From the NCBI GenBank assembly GCA_040506775.1, contig JBEVWC010000020.1:124001-188000 (forward strand): DNA of 64,000 bases, read 5' to 3'. The notes under the pieces are model-generated. The model saw only the letters and a list, made by a program, of their open reading frames with translations. It did no database searches and was not told where the DNA came from. The stretch comes from Thiodiazotropha sp040506775 (GTDB taxonomy: Bacteria; Pseudomonadota; Gammaproteobacteria; Chromatiales; Chromatiaceae). Both the position numbers and the translations under genes were made by a program. Within the stretch, counting starts at the first letter, position 1, and every line of letters begins with the position of its first letter. This document shows positions 16,838-26,736 of the stretch, one piece after another.

Positions 16838-17026
16838 TCAGGACTCCAGTACCTTTACCATGTAATTGACTTTATTGACCATGCCACGGGTGCAGGGGGT
16901 ATCTTCCACCTCAACCTCATGATGCATCCGGCGCAAACCGAGGCCTCTAACGCAGGCCTGATGAGATGCCAGACGGCCGTTCATGCTTTTTACGAGTTTG
17001 ACTCGCATCATTTTCTTCTCAGCCAT
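16838..17026 (-). CDS. rpmD: 50S ribosomal protein L30
   Basis: A 62-residue L30 with the conserved middle LGLRRMHHEVEVEDTPCTRGMVNKV. The N terminus is three residues longer than in E. coli; an internal ATG at codon 6 or 7 could be an alternative start. It lies between rpsE and rplO. Confidence 0.97.
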   Translation of the reverse strand: MAEKKMMRVKLVKSMNGRLASHQACVRGLGLRRMHHEVEVEDTPCTRGMVNKVNYMVKVLES

Positions 17027-17029
17027 GAC

Positions 17030-17536
17030 TTACCCCAGGATATCTTCAACGCTTTTACCGCGTTTCAGGGCAACCGCCTCAGCGTCTGCCATCTCGTTAA
17101 GGCCGTTGATGGTAGCGCGAACCACGTTGATTGGGTTGTTGGTTCCGATGCATTTTGCCAGTACGTTCTGTACGCCCAGCACCTCGAAGACCGCGCGCAT
17201 CGCACCACCCGCGATGATGCCGGTACCGTCAGAAGCCGGCTGCATGAACACCTTTGCGGCGCCGTGACGCCCGACCAGGGGATATTGCACCGTGGTTCCG
17301 TCAAGCTTGACCGTTACCATGTTCTTTCTGGCGGTCTCCATGGCTTTCTGGATCGCTACAGGAACCTCACGCGCCTTACCGGTTCCGAAACCGACGCGAC
17401 CCTTGCCATCACCCACGACGGTTAATGCGGAGAATCCGAATTGACGACCGCCCTTGACCACTTTGGCAACGCGATTGACGTTAACCAGTTTCTCAAGCAG
17501 TTCGTCGCCTTCTGGCTTTGCATTAAAATTTGCCAT
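17030..17536 (-). CDS. rpsE: 30S ribosomal protein S5
   Basis: A 168-residue S5 with the double-stranded-RNA-binding-like N domain (EKLVNVNRVAKVVKGGRQFGFSALTVVGDG in the whole stretch from residue 16) and the C domain with GTGIIAGGAMRAVFEVLG. S5 affects decoding accuracy; the loop residues at which spectinomycin resistance arises look unaltered. It is in the spc operon after rplR. Confidence 0.99.
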   Translation of the reverse strand: MANFNAKPEGDELLEKLVNVNRVAKVVKGGRQFGFSALTVVGDGKGRVGFGTGKAREVPVAIQKAMETARKNMVTVKLDGTTVQYPLVGRHGAAKVFMQPASDGTGIIAGGAMRAVFEVLGVQNVLAKCIGTNNPINVVRATINGLNEMADAEAVALKRGKSVEDILG

Positions 17537-17548
17537 ATTCCCAAACCT

Positions 17549-17908
17549 TTAAAATTGAAGTCCGGCTTCGCGGGCGGCATCAGCCAGCGCCTTCACGCGA
17601 CCATGGTAGCGAAAACCCGAGCGATCAAATGCGACGGTATCAACACCCGCCGATTTTGCACGCTCGGCGACCATCTTGCCGACAATCGATGCTGCCTTCA
17701 CGTTACCGCTGGCAGAACCGTCGATTTCACTCTTGACAGCCTTATCCAGGGTTGAGGCACTTGCCAGTACACTCGACCCATCCGGGCTGATGACCTGAGC
17801 GTAAATATGCCGAGGAGTACGATGAATCGAAAGACGGTAGACACCCAGTTCGCGAATCTTTGCTCTGGTGCGACGCCCACGACGTATACGTGATTGTTTC
17901 TTGTCCAT
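17549..17908 (-). CDS. rplR: 50S ribosomal protein L18
   Basis: A 119-residue L18, one of the 5S rRNA binders. It starts MDKKQSRIRRGRRTRAKIRE and ends YHGRVKALADAAREAGLQF, as expected. It is 8 bases after rplF and 12 before rpsE. Confidence 0.99.
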   Translation of the reverse strand: MDKKQSRIRRGRRTRAKIRELGVYRLSIHRTPRHIYAQVISPDGSSVLASASTLDKAVKSEIDGSASGNVKAASIVGKMVAERAKSAGVDTVAFDRSGFRYHGRVKALADAAREAGLQF

Positions 17909-17916
17909 CGTTTTAC

Positions 17917-18450
17917 CTATTTCTTCTTGGCTTCTTTACGCATGACTTCTTCGTCGGAATATCTCACGCCTTTGCCCTTATAAGGCTCTGGCGGACGGAA
18001 GGCACGTATTTCAGCAGCTACCTGACCAACCCGTTGCTTGTCACTGCCACTGATGATGATCTCTGTGGGTGACGGCGTTGCAATGGTGATGCCTTCCGGC
18101 ACCGGATAGTCGATCGGGTGTGAAAACCCAAGACTCAGATTGAGGCTCTTGCCACCAGCCTGGGCGCGATAACCCACACCAATCAGCTGGAGCTTTTTTT
18201 CAAAACCGGCACTTACACCCGTAACCATGTTGTTGACCAAGGCCCGAACAGTACCGGCCATGGCCCATGCGGACTGGCTCTCGGTTTTGGGGGAGACCTT
18301 CAACTGGTTGTCTTCCTCGCTGACAGCAACGTCAGGATGAATTCCGAAAGAGAGTTCACCTTTCGGTCCCTTCACGGAGATGGTGTCATCCGCCATCTTC
18401 ACTGTAATTCCAGAGGGAATGGACACAGGGCTTTTCGCTACACGTGACAT
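17917..18450 (-). CDS. rplF: 50S ribosomal protein L6
   Basis: A 177-residue L6 with two repeated domains and the conserved C-terminal PEPYKGKGVRY. It lies near the factor-binding site of the 50S subunit. The start MSRVAKSPVSIPSGI is standard. Confidence 0.99.
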   Translation of the reverse strand: MSRVAKSPVSIPSGITVKMADDTISVKGPKGELSFGIHPDVAVSEEDNQLKVSPKTESQSAWAMAGTVRALVNNMVTGVSAGFEKKLQLIGVGYRAQAGGKSLNLSLGFSHPIDYPVPEGITIATPSPTEIIISGSDKQRVGQVAAEIRAFRPPEPYKGKGVRYSDEEVMRKEAKKK

Positions 18451-18462
18451 CTCAAGCCCTCC

Positions 18463-18858
18463 TTATGCGACGAAGGCGACAACTTCACCACCCTGCCCCA
18501 TAGCACGGGCAGCACGGTCGGTCATAACGCCTTTCGATGTTGAGATAATTGCCACACCCAGGCCAGCGCGCACTTTAGGAAGCTCGTCCCTGCCCTTGTA
18601 CACACGCAGTCCAGGGCGACTCACACGCTGGATCATCTCGATAACGGGTTTGCCTTGGAAATAGCGCAGCTCCAGGACCAGGGTAGGCTTGGTACCCTCG
18701 CTCTTTACAGACACTTCCTGGAGATAACCTTCGCTTTTGAGCAGGTTGGCGATCGCCACCTTCTGCTTGGATGACGGCAGCTCGACCGTGGTCTTTTTAG
18801 CTGCCTGGCCATTACGGATGCGCGTGAGCATATCCGCTATGGGATCTGACATACTCAT
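18463..18858 (-). CDS. rpsH: 30S ribosomal protein S8
   Basis: A 131-residue S8 starting MSMSDPIADMLTRIRNGQAA, with the C-terminal RNA-binding stretch STSKGVMTDRAARAMGQGGEV. S8 binds 16S rRNA helix 21 and in E. coli represses the spc operon by binding at the rplE start. A gap of 99 bases separates it from rpsN. Confidence 0.99.
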   Translation of the reverse strand: MSMSDPIADMLTRIRNGQAAKKTTVELPSSKQKVAIANLLKSEGYLQEVSVKSEGTKPTLVLELRYFQGKPVIEMIQRVSRPGLRVYKGRDELPKVRAGLGVAIISTSKGVMTDRAARAMGQGGEVVAFVA

Positions 18859-18957
18859 GATGAGCTCCTAAGGTCAGTCCGCCTTTATGGCGCGATACCT
18901 GAAAATTAGACTTCACCGAGCCATAATCGCTCGGGGTAAGGGCGCAGAATTATACTG

Positions 18958-19263
18958 TTACCAGCTGGCTTTAACAAGCCCCGGAACATCACCCCGCATG
19001 GCCGCCTCGCGCAGCTTGTTTCTGCACAAGCCGAACTTACGGTACACGCCATGGGGACGCCCCGTGACCTGACAGCGGTTCTGCTTGCGGGCAGGGCTTG
19101 CATCCCGGGGAAGCTTTTGCAGCTTCAGAACCGCCTGCTCAACGTCCTCGAAACTGCTGTTCGGGTTTTTAATCACTGCTTTCAAAGCGTTACGCTTTGA
19201 TGACAGCCGATCAGCGGTTCTTGCACGACGGGTTTCACGTGCAATCATGCTCTTCTTTGCCAT
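18958..19263 (-). CDS. rpsN: 30S ribosomal protein S14 (long, zinc-free form)
   Basis: The frame is open further upstream, but the protein family starts at MAKKSMIARETRRAR, giving 101 residues. The protein is the long C-minus form, without the CXXC pairs of zinc-binding S14. The core NRCQVTGRPHGVYRKFGLCRNKLRE is standard. Placed 7 bases after rplE. Confidence 0.98.
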   Translation of the reverse strand: MAKKSMIARETRRARTADRLSSKRNALKAVIKNPNSSFEDVEQAVLKLQKLPRDASPARKQNRCQVTGRPHGVYRKFGLCRNKLREAAMRGDVPGLVKASW

Positions 19264-19270
19264 ATCTTTC

Positions 19271-19810
19271 TCAGCTCTTGAAGGGAAACTTGAATGCTTC
19301 CAGAAGTGCACGACCCTGTTCGTCGGTTCGTGCTGTAGTGGTGATCGTGATATCCAGACCGCGCAATGCGTCGATCTTATCGTAATCGATTTCCGGGAAC
19401 ATGATCTGTTCCTTGACACCCATGGAGTAGTTACCACGGCCATCGAACGACTTGGCACTCAGACCACGGAAGTCACGGATACGCGGGATCGCGATGTTGA
19501 TCAGACGATCGAGAAACTCGTACATTCTGTCACTGCGCAGAGTAACCTTGCAGCCGATCGGCCAGCCTTCACGCACCTTGAAACCCGCAATGGACTTTCT
19601 GGCATGCGTGATAATGGCCTTTTGACCTGCAATTTTCTCCATGTCGCCAACAGCGTTTTCAAGAATTTTCTTGTCGCCGATAGCTTCACCCACACCCATG
19701 TTCAGAGTGATCTTGGTGATTTTCGGCACTTCCATGATGCTGTTGAATTGAAACTTGTCCATCAGGTTCTGGACCACAGTCTCTTTATAATATTGCTGTA
19801 ACCTAGCCAT
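19271..19810 (-). CDS. rplE: 50S ribosomal protein L5
   Basis: A 179-residue L5, a 5S rRNA binder, with MEVPKITKITLNMGVGEA and DYDKIDALRGLDITITTTA as conserved ends. In E. coli the mRNA around its start binds S8 for feedback control of the spc operon; the same position here was not modelled. Confidence 0.99.
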   Translation of the reverse strand: MARLQQYYKETVVQNLMDKFQFNSIMEVPKITKITLNMGVGEAIGDKKILENAVGDMEKIAGQKAIITHARKSIAGFKVREGWPIGCKVTLRSDRMYEFLDRLINIAIPRIRDFRGLSAKSFDGRGNYSMGVKEQIMFPEIDYDKIDALRGLDITITTTARTDEQGRALLEAFKFPFKS

Positions 19811-19823
19811 TTCTGATCACGCC

Positions 19824-20144
19824 TCAAATGTCGACAACTTCTTGGTTCGACTTGAAAACCCGAACCTTTTTGCCGTCTTCAAGAATCTTAAAACCAACAC
19901 GGTCTGCTTTATCGGTAGCAGGGTTGTACAAGGCAACATTGGAGATATGCAAGGGCATCTCCTTGTCAACGATACCACCAGGCTCACCCCGGTTCGGGTT
20001 TGGCTTGGTGTGCTTTTTCACCATGTTGACATTTTCAACTACCAAACGATTGTCTGGCAGCATTTTCACGACTGTGCCGCGTTTGCCTTTGTCTTTTCCG
20101 GTAATGACAATGACTTCATCACCTTTTTTGATTTTGCTTGCCAT
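19824..20144 (-). CDS. rplX: 50S ribosomal protein L24
   Basis: The family start MASKIKKGDEVIVITGKDKG places the ATG at 20144, ten codons inside the longest open frame, and gives 106 residues. The KOW motif (GDEVIVITGKDKGKRGTV) and the L24 core VENVNMVKKHTKPNPN are present. L24 starts 50S assembly near the tunnel exit. Confidence 0.98.
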   Translation of the reverse strand: MASKIKKGDEVIVITGKDKGKRGTVVKMLPDNRLVVENVNMVKKHTKPNPNRGEPGGIVDKEMPLHISNVALYNPATDKADRVGFKILEDGKKVRVFKSNQEVVDI

Positions 20145-20154
20145 GATTTCGACC

Positions 20155-20523
20155 TCACAACACTTCAGGAGCAAGTGAGATAATCTTCATAAAGCGCTCA
20201 CTTCTCAACTCACGGGTAACAGGGCCGAAGATACGTGTGCCAATCGGCTGCAGTGCATTGTTCAGAAGAACAGCCGCATTGGAATCAAAGCGAATCACTG
20301 AACCATCCGGACGGCGAACCCCCTTCTTGGTCCGAACGACTACAGCATTGTACACGTCACCCTTCTTGACCTTGCCACGTGGAATCGCATCTTTGACACT
20401 GACTTTTACAATGTCACCGACTCCTGCATAACGACGGTGGGATCCACCGAGCACCTTTATGCATTGAACCCGCTTGGCTCCACTGTTATCAGCGACGCTC
20501 AGGTTAGTCTGCATCTGAATCAT
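20155..20523 (-). CDS. rplN: 50S ribosomal protein L14
   Basis: A 122-residue L14 starting MIQMQTNLSVADNSGAKRV and ending in the ELRSERFMKIISLAPEVL stretch. It forms an intersubunit bridge. It opens the spc section, 49 bases after rpsQ. Confidence 0.99.
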   Translation of the reverse strand: MIQMQTNLSVADNSGAKRVQCIKVLGGSHRRYAGVGDIVKVSVKDAIPRGKVKKGDVYNAVVVRTKKGVRRPDGSVIRFDSNAAVLLNNALQPIGTRIFGPVTRELRSERFMKIISLAPEVL

Positions 20524-20572
20524 GGTATTGCCCTAATTCCAAATAGTTACGTTAAGGCGCAAGCTGAAATGA

Positions 20573-20833
20573 TCAGCTTGCACGCTCCAGCACCTTCACC
20601 AGACGCCATGTTTTGGTCTTCGACAGCGGACGACACTGCTCGACCATGACGGTATCTCCAGCCTGGCACTCATTCGACTCATCATGTGCGTGCACCTTAG
20701 TGGAACGACGCATAAATTTTCCATAAACCGGATGCTTGACGCGACGTTCGACACTGACCGTAATGGTTTTATCCATTGCGTTGCTGACAACCTGGCCAAT
20801 CAGTGTGCGGTTAGTTGGCTGTTGCTCACTCAT
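20573..20833 (-). CDS. rpsQ: 30S ribosomal protein S17
   Basis: An 86-residue S17 of the OB-fold type with GQVVSNAMDKTITVSVERRV and the basic HPVYGKFMRRSTKVHAHDE. It overlaps the end of rpmC by four bases and is the last gene of the S10 section. Confidence 0.99.
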   Translation of the reverse strand: MSEQQPTNRTLIGQVVSNAMDKTITVSVERRVKHPVYGKFMRRSTKVHAHDESNECQAGDTVMVEQCRPLSKTKTWRLVKVLERAS

Positions 20834-21030
20834 GATGCGTCACCCGACTTCATTTCATTTATAAGGGTTTTGACCCTGGCTATATCTTTGCGGACCTCGT
20901 TCATACGATGAGGCTTGGCAAGCTGCCCAGTACCTCGCTGCATCCGCAGGTTGAACTGTTCTTTATGGAGTTCTTCCAGGGTTTGAGTCAGCTCTTGATG
21001 AGACTTGCCTCTCAGTTCATTTGCTTTCAT
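20830..21030 (-). CDS. rpmC: 50S ribosomal protein L29
   Basis: A 66-residue two-helix L29 with ELRGKSHQELTQTLEELHKEQFNLRMQ over its first half. It overlaps rplP by one base and rpsQ by four, so translation of the three is coupled. L29 sits at the tunnel exit near the SRP contact site. Confidence 0.98.
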   Translation of the reverse strand: MKANELRGKSHQELTQTLEELHKEQFNLRMQRGTGQLAKPHRMNEVRKDIARVKTLINEMKSGDAS

Positions 21031-21443
21031 TACATCACCGTCCGCTTCACAAAAGCTGTTGGAACAGGCAGCTTGGCAGATGCCAGCGCGAATGCTTCGC
21101 GAGCGAGTTCTTCTGAGATACCCTCGATCTCATAGAGCATCCGGCCTGGCTGGATCTGTGCAACCCAGTATTCAACATTACCCTTACCTTTACCTTGACG
21201 TACTTCCAGAGGTTTCTTGGTGATGGGCTTGTCTGGAAAAATCCGAATCCATATTTTACCGCCGCGTTTAACGTGACGGGTAATTGCCCGGCGAGCTGAC
21301 TCGATCTGGCGAGCGGTCAAACGGCCACGACCCGTGGACTTCAGACCATACTCGCCAAAGGACACAGAACTTCCGGCGATAGCAAGACCGCGGTTGCGCC
21401 CCTTGTGTTGTTTGCGAAATTTTGTCCGTTTTGGCTGCAACAT
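21030..21443 (-). CDS. rplP: 50S ribosomal protein L16
   Basis: A 137-residue L16 starting MLQPKRTKFRKQHKGRNRG, with GRLTARQIESARRAITRHVKR and KPLEVRQGKGKGNVEYWVA. It helps to place tRNA in the A site. It begins three bases after rpsC. Confidence 0.99.
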   Translation of the reverse strand: MLQPKRTKFRKQHKGRNRGLAIAGSSVSFGEYGLKSTGRGRLTARQIESARRAITRHVKRGGKIWIRIFPDKPITKKPLEVRQGKGKGNVEYWVAQIQPGRMLYEIEGISEELAREAFALASAKLPVPTAFVKRTVM

Positions 21444-21446
21444 GAC

Positions 21447-22130
21447 TTACGACCTCTTGCTCGGCGTAGCGGCGCTCTTTTCTGCTTCGACTTCCTCACG
21501 ATCGCCGAATACTTCACCTTTGAATACCCAGACCTTGACACCAATGATTCCATAGGTGGTGTTGGCCTCGGCAAAACCGTAATCGATATCGGCGCGAAGC
21601 GTATGCAGAGGCACACGACCTTCCCGATACCACTCGGAACGTGCGATTTCCGCACCGTTCAGACGACCACTGATATTTACCTTGATCCCTTCTGCACCCA
21701 GGCGCATGGCATTTTGCACAGCACGCTTCATCGCTCTGCGAAACATAACGCGGCGTTCGAGCTGCTGAGCGATGCTCTCGGCGACCAGTTGGGCGTCGAG
21801 TTCCGGCTTACGGATCTCTTCGATGCTGACATGGACCGGGATCCCCATCATGCTGGATACCTCAGCCCTCAGAGCATCAATATCCTCACCTTTCTTTCCG
21901 ATGACCAGACCGGGACGGGCGGTGTGCACAGTAATGTGTGCATTGTTGGCTGGGCGATCGATCTGAATACGGCTCACAGACGCCTGCGACAGACGCTTTT
22001 TCAGATACTCGCGAACTTCCAGATCGTTATTGAGCAGTTTCGCGTAGTTCTTCGAATCTGCATACCACTTGGACGTCCAGTCTTTGACAATCCCAAGACG
22101 AATCCCGGTTGGATGTACTTTCTGACCCAT
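21447..22130 (-). CDS. rpsC: 30S ribosomal protein S3
   Basis: A 227-residue S3 with the start MGQKVHPTGIRLGIV, a KH domain (ARPGLVIGKKGEDIDALR) and the C-terminal domain with LNGAEIARSEWYREGRVPLH. It lies at the mRNA entry channel and has helicase-related function there. Confidence 0.99.
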   Translation of the reverse strand: MGQKVHPTGIRLGIVKDWTSKWYADSKNYAKLLNNDLEVREYLKKRLSQASVSRIQIDRPANNAHITVHTARPGLVIGKKGEDIDALRAEVSSMMGIPVHVSIEEIRKPELDAQLVAESIAQQLERRVMFRRAMKRAVQNAMRLGAEGIKVNISGRLNGAEIARSEWYREGRVPLHTLRADIDYGFAEANTTYGIIGVKVWVFKGEVFGDREEVEAEKSAATPSKRS

Positions 22131-22148
22131 TTCGGCCTCTCTTGCCTG

Positions 22149-22481
22149 TTACTTTTCTGCGACAGTCACATTGATGTGACTGGTACGCTTGAGAATCCTG
22201 GATGCACGGCCTTTCGCACGGGCACGAATTCGCTTCATGGTCGGACCTTCGTCGACGCTGACAGCGGAGACCACCAGTTCATCGATGTCTGCGCCGTCGT
22301 TGTGTTCAGCGTTCGCGATGGCGGATTCCAGTACCTTCTTCATAAGGACAGCGCCCTTTTTCTTGCTGAAGGCGAGGATATTCAATGCCTGTTCAACCGG
22401 TAAGCCGCGAATCTGGTCAGCAACAAGGCGACCTTTCTGCGCCGATATCCGGGCATGACGCAATTTTGCACTCGTTTGCAT
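22149..22481 (-). CDS. rplV: 50S ribosomal protein L22
   Basis: The ATG at 22481 is preferred over the one at 22487 because GAGG lies 8 bases before it and only 2 before the other, and because it gives the family length of 110 residues. The core KVLESAIANAEHNDGADID and the end AKGRASRILKRTSHINV are standard. L22 lines the exit tunnel. Confidence 0.98.
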   Translation of the reverse strand: MQTSAKLRHARISAQKGRLVADQIRGLPVEQALNILAFSKKKGAVLMKKVLESAIANAEHNDGADIDELVVSAVSVDEGPTMKRIRARAKGRASRILKRTSHINVTVAEK

Positions 22482-22492
22482 CGTCATTACCT

Positions 22493-22765
22493 CTATTTGG
22501 ATTTCTTATCAGCGGCATGGCCGCGATAAGTACGCGTCAGTGCGAACTCGCCGAGCTTGTGTCCGACCATATTTTCGGAAACCAGTACGGGAACATGCTG
22601 TTTTCCGTTATGGACAGCGATTGTCAAGCCGACCATTTCAGGAATGATCACCGAACGGCGCGACCAGGTCTTGATCGGACGCTTGTTGTTCTGGGCAACC
22701 GCTTCGTCCACCTTCTTTGCAAGATGGTGGTCGATAAATGGGCCTTTTCTGATGGAACGTGGCAC
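22493..22765 (-). CDS. rpsS: 30S ribosomal protein S19
   Basis: A 90-residue S19 starting MPRSIRKGPFIDHHLAKKV, with TWSRRSVIIPEMVGLTIAV and GEFALTRTYRGHAADKKSK. It sits in the 30S head with S13. Nineteen bases separate it from rplB. Confidence 0.99.
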   Translation of the reverse strand: MPRSIRKGPFIDHHLAKKVDEAVAQNNKRPIKTWSRRSVIIPEMVGLTIAVHNGKQHVPVLVSENMVGHKLGEFALTRTYRGHAADKKSK

Positions 22766-22784
22766 GACTCTAACCCCTAATCAA

Positions 22785-23612
22785 TTATTTACGGTTTCTG
22801 CGACGTACGATCATCTTGTTCGTACGTTTGTTGGTGCGGGTCTTGTAACCCTTGGTCGGTGTACCCCATGGAGACACCGGGTGACGACCACCGGAGGTAC
22901 GGCCTTCACCACCACCATGCGGATGGTCAACCGGGTTCATCGCAACACCACGGACGGTGGGACGAACACCTTTCCAGCGCTTGGCGCCAGCCTTACCCAG
23001 AGAACGGAGATTATGCTCCGAATTGGAGACCTCACCGATCACACCCCGACAATCCGCAGGGACTTTGCGCATTTCACCTGAGCGCAGTCGAAGTGTCGCA
23101 TACTCGCCTTCACGAGCAACCAGCTGCACTGATGCACCAGCGGAACGAGCGATCTGTGCGCCTTTACCAGGTTTCATCTCAACGCAATGGATGACGGAAC
23201 CCAATGGCATGTTACGCAGCGAGATACAGTTGCCGATCTTGATCGGCGCTGCAGTTCCTGACTCTACAGAGTCACCTACATGCAGGTTATTCGGCGCAAT
23301 GATGTAGCTACGCTCGCCATCCGCATAACGGATCAATGCGATACGTGCGGTGCGGTTGGGATCGTATTCGAGGCGCTCGACCACGGCCGGGATCCCTTCC
23401 TTATTGCGCTTGAAATCGACGATACGATAACGCTGCTTATGACCACCGCCACGGTGACGCGTGGTAATACGACCATTGTTGTTACGGCCGCCATTCTTGT
23501 TTTTCTTTGCCACCAGAGGCTCATAGGGAGCACCCTTGTGCAACTCCTGGTTGACAACCTTGACTACGAATCTGCGGCCAGCAGAGGTCGGTTTTGTTTT
23601 AACGACTGCCAT
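22785..23612 (-). CDS. rplB: 50S ribosomal protein L2
   Basis: A 275-residue L2 with the conserved peptidyl-transferase-side ending: MNPVDHPHGGGEGRTSGGRH contains the essential histidine region. L2 is needed for subunit association and peptidyl transfer. It lies between rplW and rpsS. Confidence 0.99.
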   Translation of the reverse strand: MAVVKTKPTSAGRRFVVKVVNQELHKGAPYEPLVAKKNKNGGRNNNGRITTRHRGGGHKQRYRIVDFKRNKEGIPAVVERLEYDPNRTARIALIRYADGERSYIIAPNNLHVGDSVESGTAAPIKIGNCISLRNMPLGSVIHCVEMKPGKGAQIARSAGASVQLVAREGEYATLRLRSGEMRKVPADCRGVIGEVSNSEHNLRSLGKAGAKRWKGVRPTVRGVAMNPVDHPHGGGEGRTSGGRHPVSPWGTPTKGYKTRTNKRTNKMIVRRRNRK

Positions 23613-23635
23613 AATCCCAATCCTGTTTCACTTGG

Positions 23636-23932
23636 TCACGCGCCAGCAGCGAAGTCGATGTCGCTGCCAGGCTTGAGACGTACATATGCCTTTTTCCAGT
23701 CGGAACGTTTGCCACGGATCCGGCCAAAGTTCTTCTGCTTGCCTTTCACGTTCACGACTTGCACACGATCGACCTGAACTTCGAAAAGCATCTCGACTGC
23801 CTTGGCAATTTCGCGTTTGGTCGCATCCGTGGAGACACGGAAGGTGTACTGTGCATTCTGATCCGCAACGATACTGCTCTTCTCAGAAACCAGCGGGCTT
23901 AACAGAACCTTCATGAGACGTTCGTTGTTCAT
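23636..23932 (-). CDS. rplW: 50S ribosomal protein L23
   Basis: A 98-residue L23 with VLLSPLVSEKSSIVADQNAQ at the start and the RNA-binding loop VKGKQKNFGRIRGKRSDWKK. L23 is the docking site for trigger factor and SRP. The start overlaps the rplD stop by four bases. Confidence 0.99.
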   Translation of the reverse strand: MNNERLMKVLLSPLVSEKSSIVADQNAQYTFRVSTDATKREIAKAVEMLFEVQVDRVQVVNVKGKQKNFGRIRGKRSDWKKAYVRLKPGSDIDFAAGA

Positions 23933-24540
23933 GCCAGACGCTCCTCAAGTTTCTTAACCGCTTCTTCGGTTATCAAAACATTCTCGTATGCCACAAGACT
24001 TACCGGATCAATCTCGTTTACATCACGTACATCAACTCCGTAGAGATTGCGTGATGCCAGATAGAGATTCTCATCCGGGTTGACTGATACGACCAGCACG
24101 TCCTTCAGGTTCATACCGCTGAGCTTACCAAGCAGCTCTTTGGTTTTCGGCTGAGAGATGCTGATCTCATCAACCACAACCAGACGTTCCTGACGATTCA
24201 GTTCAGAAAGAATCGAGCGCAATGCTCCGCGGTACATCTTGCGGTTGACCTTCTGATCATAACTGCGCGGACTGGCAGCGAAGTTCACACCACCACTGCG
24301 CCAGATCGGACTGCGCGAAGTACCAGCTCGAGCGCGACCCGTACCTTTCTGACGGAAAGGTTTTGCGCCGCCGCCGCTAACAGCAGAGCGGGTCTTCTGA
24401 GCCTTGGTGCCAGAACGGGCTGCAGCCATATATGCGGTTACGACCTGATGCACCAGAGACTGCTTGAATTCAGCACCGAAAATCTCATCGGACACCTGCA
24501 GCGTCTGAGCGCCAGCGGCTGTTTTTACATTGAGATCCAT
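23929..24540 (-). CDS. rplD: 50S ribosomal protein L4
   Basis: The ATG at 24540 is chosen over an upstream GTG at 24549 that overlaps the rplC stop, because AAGGG lies 8 bases before it. It gives 203 residues. The long loop with KPFRQKGTGRARAGTSRSPI reaches the tunnel. In E. coli L4 also represses the S10 operon through a leader that is not present here. Confidence 0.97.
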   Translation of the reverse strand: MDLNVKTAAGAQTLQVSDEIFGAEFKQSLVHQVVTAYMAAARSGTKAQKTRSAVSGGGAKPFRQKGTGRARAGTSRSPIWRSGGVNFAASPRSYDQKVNRKMYRGALRSILSELNRQERLVVVDEISISQPKTKELLGKLSGMNLKDVLVVSVNPDENLYLASRNLYGVDVRDVNEIDPVSLVAYENVLITEEAVKKLEERLA

Positions 24541-24545
24541 TGCAG

Positions 24546-25196
24546 TCACCCTTTGTTCTTCATCTTGATGGCGGGGGTCACAATCAAATCACCACCCTTC
24601 GCACCAGGCACCGATCCCCTGATCAGAATCAGGTTTCTGTCGGCATCAACGCGCACGACTTCAAGATTCTGCTGGCAACGCTGTACAGCACCCATGTGCC
24701 CTGCCATCTTCTTGCCCTTGAATACACGGCCCGGCGTTTGACACTGACCGATGGAACCCGGCGCGCGATGCGACAGGGAGTTACCATGGGTTGCATCCTG
24801 CGTCCGGAAGTTGTGACGCTTGACGCTACCCTGGAAACCTTTACCTTGAGTCGAACCACGTACGTCAACGATCTGTCCGGCCTCAAAACGGTCAGCTTTG
24901 ATCTCGCTACCGATTTCGATGCCTTCCAGGTCAGACTCTTCAGCCCGGAATTCCCACATCTTGCGTCCCGCTTCAACACCGGCTTTAGCGTAGTGTCCTG
25001 CATTGGGCTTGTTCACCCGGGATGCCTTGCGAACACCTGTGGTCACCTGAATGGCCATGTAGCCATCGGCTTCCATGTTCTTCAATTGTGTCACTCGGTT
25101 GGGCTCAACCTCTATGACCGTTACTGGCACGGATTCACCCTGCTCGGTAAATACACGGGTCATTCCCGCCTTACGGCCGACTACTCCAATCGCCAT
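24546..25196 (-). CDS. rplC: 50S ribosomal protein L3
   Basis: A 216-residue L3 starting MAIGVVGRKAGMTRVFTEQG, with the central extension TQGKGFQGSVKRHNF and the PGRVFKGKKMAGHMG motif; the glutamine methylated by PrmB in E. coli lies in this region. It follows rpsJ by 11 bases. Confidence 0.99.
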   Translation of the reverse strand: MAIGVVGRKAGMTRVFTEQGESVPVTVIEVEPNRVTQLKNMEADGYMAIQVTTGVRKASRVNKPNAGHYAKAGVEAGRKMWEFRAEESDLEGIEIGSEIKADRFEAGQIVDVRGSTQGKGFQGSVKRHNFRTQDATHGNSLSHRAPGSIGQCQTPGRVFKGKKMAGHMGAVQRCQQNLEVVRVDADRNLILIRGSVPGAKGGDLIVTPAIKMKNKG

Positions 25197-25207
25197 CGTT
25201 CTTAACC

Positions 25208-25519
25208 TCAGTTCAGTTTGATCTGCACGTCTACGCCGGCAGCCAAATCGAGCTTCATCAGCGCATCCACAGTTTTGTCAGTTGGCTCAACGATGTCGAG
25301 CAGACGCTTGTGTGTGCGAATTTCATACTGATCACGGGCATCTTTGTTGACATGCGGCGAAATCAGAATGGTGTAACGCTCATTCTTTGTCGGCAATGGA
25401 ATCGGACCACGTACATGCGCACCAGTGCGCTTGGCAGTTTCCACAATCTCACGTGCAGATTGATCAATCAGACGATGATCAAATGCTTTCAGACGAATTC
25501 GTATTCTCTGGTTAGCCAT
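25208..25519 (-). CDS. rpsJ: 30S ribosomal protein S10 (NusE)
   Basis: The family start MANQRIRIRLKAFDHRLID fixes the ATG at 25519, giving 103 residues. S10 is a 30S head protein and, with NusB, part of antitermination complexes. Only six bases separate the ATG from the tufA stop, and the ribosome binding site would lie inside the tufA end, so translation is coupled to tufA. There is no room for the S10 leader known in E. coli. Confidence 0.98.
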   Translation of the reverse strand: MANQRIRIRLKAFDHRLIDQSAREIVETAKRTGAHVRGPIPLPTKNERYTILISPHVNKDARDQYEIRTHKRLLDIVEPTDKTVDALMKLDLAAGVDVQIKLN

Positions 25520-25525
25520 TATCAC

Positions 25526-26716
<1,191 letters not shown>

Positions 26717-26736
26717 AGTGCTACCCCTATACCCGA